From an uncultured Bacilli bacterium (GTDB lineage: Bacteria > Bacillota_I > Bacilli_A > ML615J-28 > CAG-698), in the NCBI GenBank assembly GCA_947627395.1, contig CANQVW010000087.1:1-6667 (forward strand): a DNA stretch of 6,667 nt, in the 5' to 3' direction. The translations under genes and the position numbers were made by a program. Shown here piece by piece: positions 6,026-6,667 of this stretch (position 1 is the first letter of the stretch; each line of letters starts with the position of its first letter). Below the pieces are notes generated by a model. The model did no database searches, was not told where the DNA came from, and worked only from the letters and a program-made list of their open reading frames with translations.

Positions 6026-6075
6026 CAGATTGATACTAATGCAAACAAGTTTGCAATGGTGTCAGTCTGTTTTTT
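6026..6075 (+). terminator. Long intrinsic terminator after tRNA-Arg
   Basis: A 20-position stem (6026-6045 with 6050-6069) with three G·U pairs and one A·A mismatch, loop CAAG, then TTTTTT (6070-6075). It begins 12 nt after the CCA. Confidence 0.88.
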
Positions 6076-6109
6076 ATATGTCATTTTTTATGTAAAACAT
6101 ACTATTTAA

Positions 6110-6134
6110 AAATTATTAAATTATCTAATAATTT
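6110..6134. repeat. AT-only inverted repeat upstream of the ATPase promoter
   Basis: AAATTATTA (6110-6118) and TAATAATTT (6126-6134) are perfect 9-bp inverted arms around a 7-nt spacer, ending 2 nt before the -35 box. It could be an operator or merely an AT-rich upstream element; chance is quite possible at this base composition. Confidence 0.35.
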
Positions 6135-6136
6135 AT

Positions 6137-6165
6137 TTGACTAATTGTTATTAAAATGTTATACT
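6137..6165 (+). promoter_or_regulatory. Sigma-A promoter of the AAA_14 ATPase gene (extended -10)
   Basis: TTGACT (6137-6142), a 17-bp spacer and TATACT (6160-6165) preceded by TGT. Start near 6172 and a leader of about 50 nt, which contains a small hairpin TGCGT-ATTT-ACGCA (6182-6195) before the GGGAGGA site. Confidence 0.82.
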
Positions 6166-6221
6166 AAATACGGGTTAAAAATGCGTATTTACGCAAAAAT
6201 AATTTGTTGGGAGGACTTTTA

Positions 6222-6667
6222 ATGATTGAAAGAAAACAGTATCTTGATAAATTAATTAGGAAAAAAGAAAATGGACTTGTCAAAATTATCACTGGAATAA
6301 GAAGATGTGGTAAGTCTTATTTACTTTTTAATATTTATTATGATTATTTGAAGTCGATAGGTGTAGATGATAAGCATATTATTACATTAGCCTTAGATGA
6401 AAATCAAAATGCAAAATATAGAAATCCTCTTTATTTAGATGAATATATTCAAAGTAAACTTCAAGATGATAAAATGCATTATGTATTTCTTGATGAAATT
6501 CAAAAAGTCAAATCAGTAAAAAATCCATATTTAGAAGATGAAGAAGAAAAAATAGGCTTTGTTGATGTTTTACTTGGATTAATGAAAAAGCCTAATGTTG
6601 ATCTTTATGTTACTGGTAGTAATTCTAAAATGTTGTCCTCTGATATTTTAACAGAATTTAGAGGAAG
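6222..6667 (+). CDS. AAA_14/DUF4143-type ATP-binding protein (3'-truncated)
   Basis: The first 148 residues of an AAA-fold ATPase; the window ends inside it. Visible are the Walker A motif GIRRCGKS (25-32), Walker B YVFLDEIQ (87-94) with Asp91 and Glu92, and the sensor-1 block YVTGSNSKMLSS (129-140), followed by TEFRG, where this family continues toward its DUF4143 C-terminal domain. Between Walker B and sensor 1 the segment KNPYLEDEEEKIGFVDVLLGLMKK (split here as 100-110 and 111-123) includes an acidic insert found in one subgroup of these ATPases. Whole members are about 400-480 residues; their role is mostly unknown, and they recur in many copies in gut Bacillota and Bacteroidota genomes. 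GGGAGGA at 6209-6215, 6 nt before the ATG, fixes the start. It has its own promoter, separate from the tRNA. Confidence 0.88.
   Translation, partial: MIERKQYLDKLIRKKENGLVKIITGIRRCGKSYLLFNIYYDYLKSIGVDDKHIITLALDENQNAKYRNPLYLDEYIQSKLQDDKMHYVFLDEIQKVKSVKNPYLEDEEEKIGFVDVLLGLMKKPNVDLYVTGSNSKMLSSDILTEFRG

Noticed and set aside
5893..6084. Minus-strand ORF of 63 residues containing GVPEGIRTPDTRLRRP
   Set aside because: It is the antisense translation of the tRNA gene. This peptide string is a well-known false protein that recurs in databases wherever a tRNA is read backwards.
1..6667. CRISPR array, insertion sequence, or alternative genetic code
   Set aside because: There are no spaced direct repeats, transposase fragments or terminal inverted repeats, and all assigned genes read through with TGG for Trp and no in-frame TGA.

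Overview
The window is AT-rich DNA from a low-GC Gram-positive bacterium (Bacillota). The Erysipelotrichales and neighbouring gut Bacilli fit best, but the sequence alone does not settle the genus. The grounds are strong A/T third-position bias, AAGGAGG-type ribosome binding sites, sigma-A promoters of the TTGACT/TTGCAT-N17-TATAAT type, a sporulation-family membrane protein (YlbJ-like) and an encoded CCA on the tRNA. Tryptophan is encoded by TGG, and five of the six genes whose ends are visible stop with TAA (the ylbJ-like gene uses TAG), so the standard code applies.

Layout. (1) Positions 1-1352 hold the 3' part of a large secreted cell-wall hydrolase: an Ig-like Big_2 domain, a zinc N-acetylmuramoyl-L-alanine amidase domain and a C-terminal tail, closed by a strong terminator. 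(2) 1445-2029 is a DedA-family membrane protein whose -10 box lies almost on its start codon. (3) 2117-3181 is a branched-chain amino-acid aminotransferase (ilvE) with its own promoter and terminator. (4) 3304-4242 is a soluble diacylglycerol/lipid kinase (DgkB/YegS type), again with its own promoter and terminator. (5) 4281-4401 is a gap with a foldable purine-rich element and a 12-codon ORF with a good ribosome binding site. (6) 4402-4953 is rsmD (16S rRNA m2G966 methyltransferase), overlapping by 14 bp, tail to tail, (7) a YlbJ-like membrane protein on the minus strand, 4940-5815. (8) 5937-6013 is tRNA-Arg(TCT) with its own promoter and a long terminator hairpin. (9) From 6222 the window ends inside an AAA_14/DUF4143-type ATPase.

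The plus-strand genes look like separate transcription units rather than one operon: most have their own promoter, their own terminator, or both. Functionally they are a mixed housekeeping set: wall remodelling, membrane lipid handling (DedA, lipid kinase), amino-acid transamination, ribosome modification, sporulation and tRNA. The accessory part probably starts after the tRNA.

No clear new multi-gene system is visible. The points most worth checking are the structured leader and mini-ORF before rsmD, the probable leaderless dedA transcript, the inverted rsmD/ylbJ pair with a sigma-E-like promoter on ylbJ, and the tRNA/ATPase junction.
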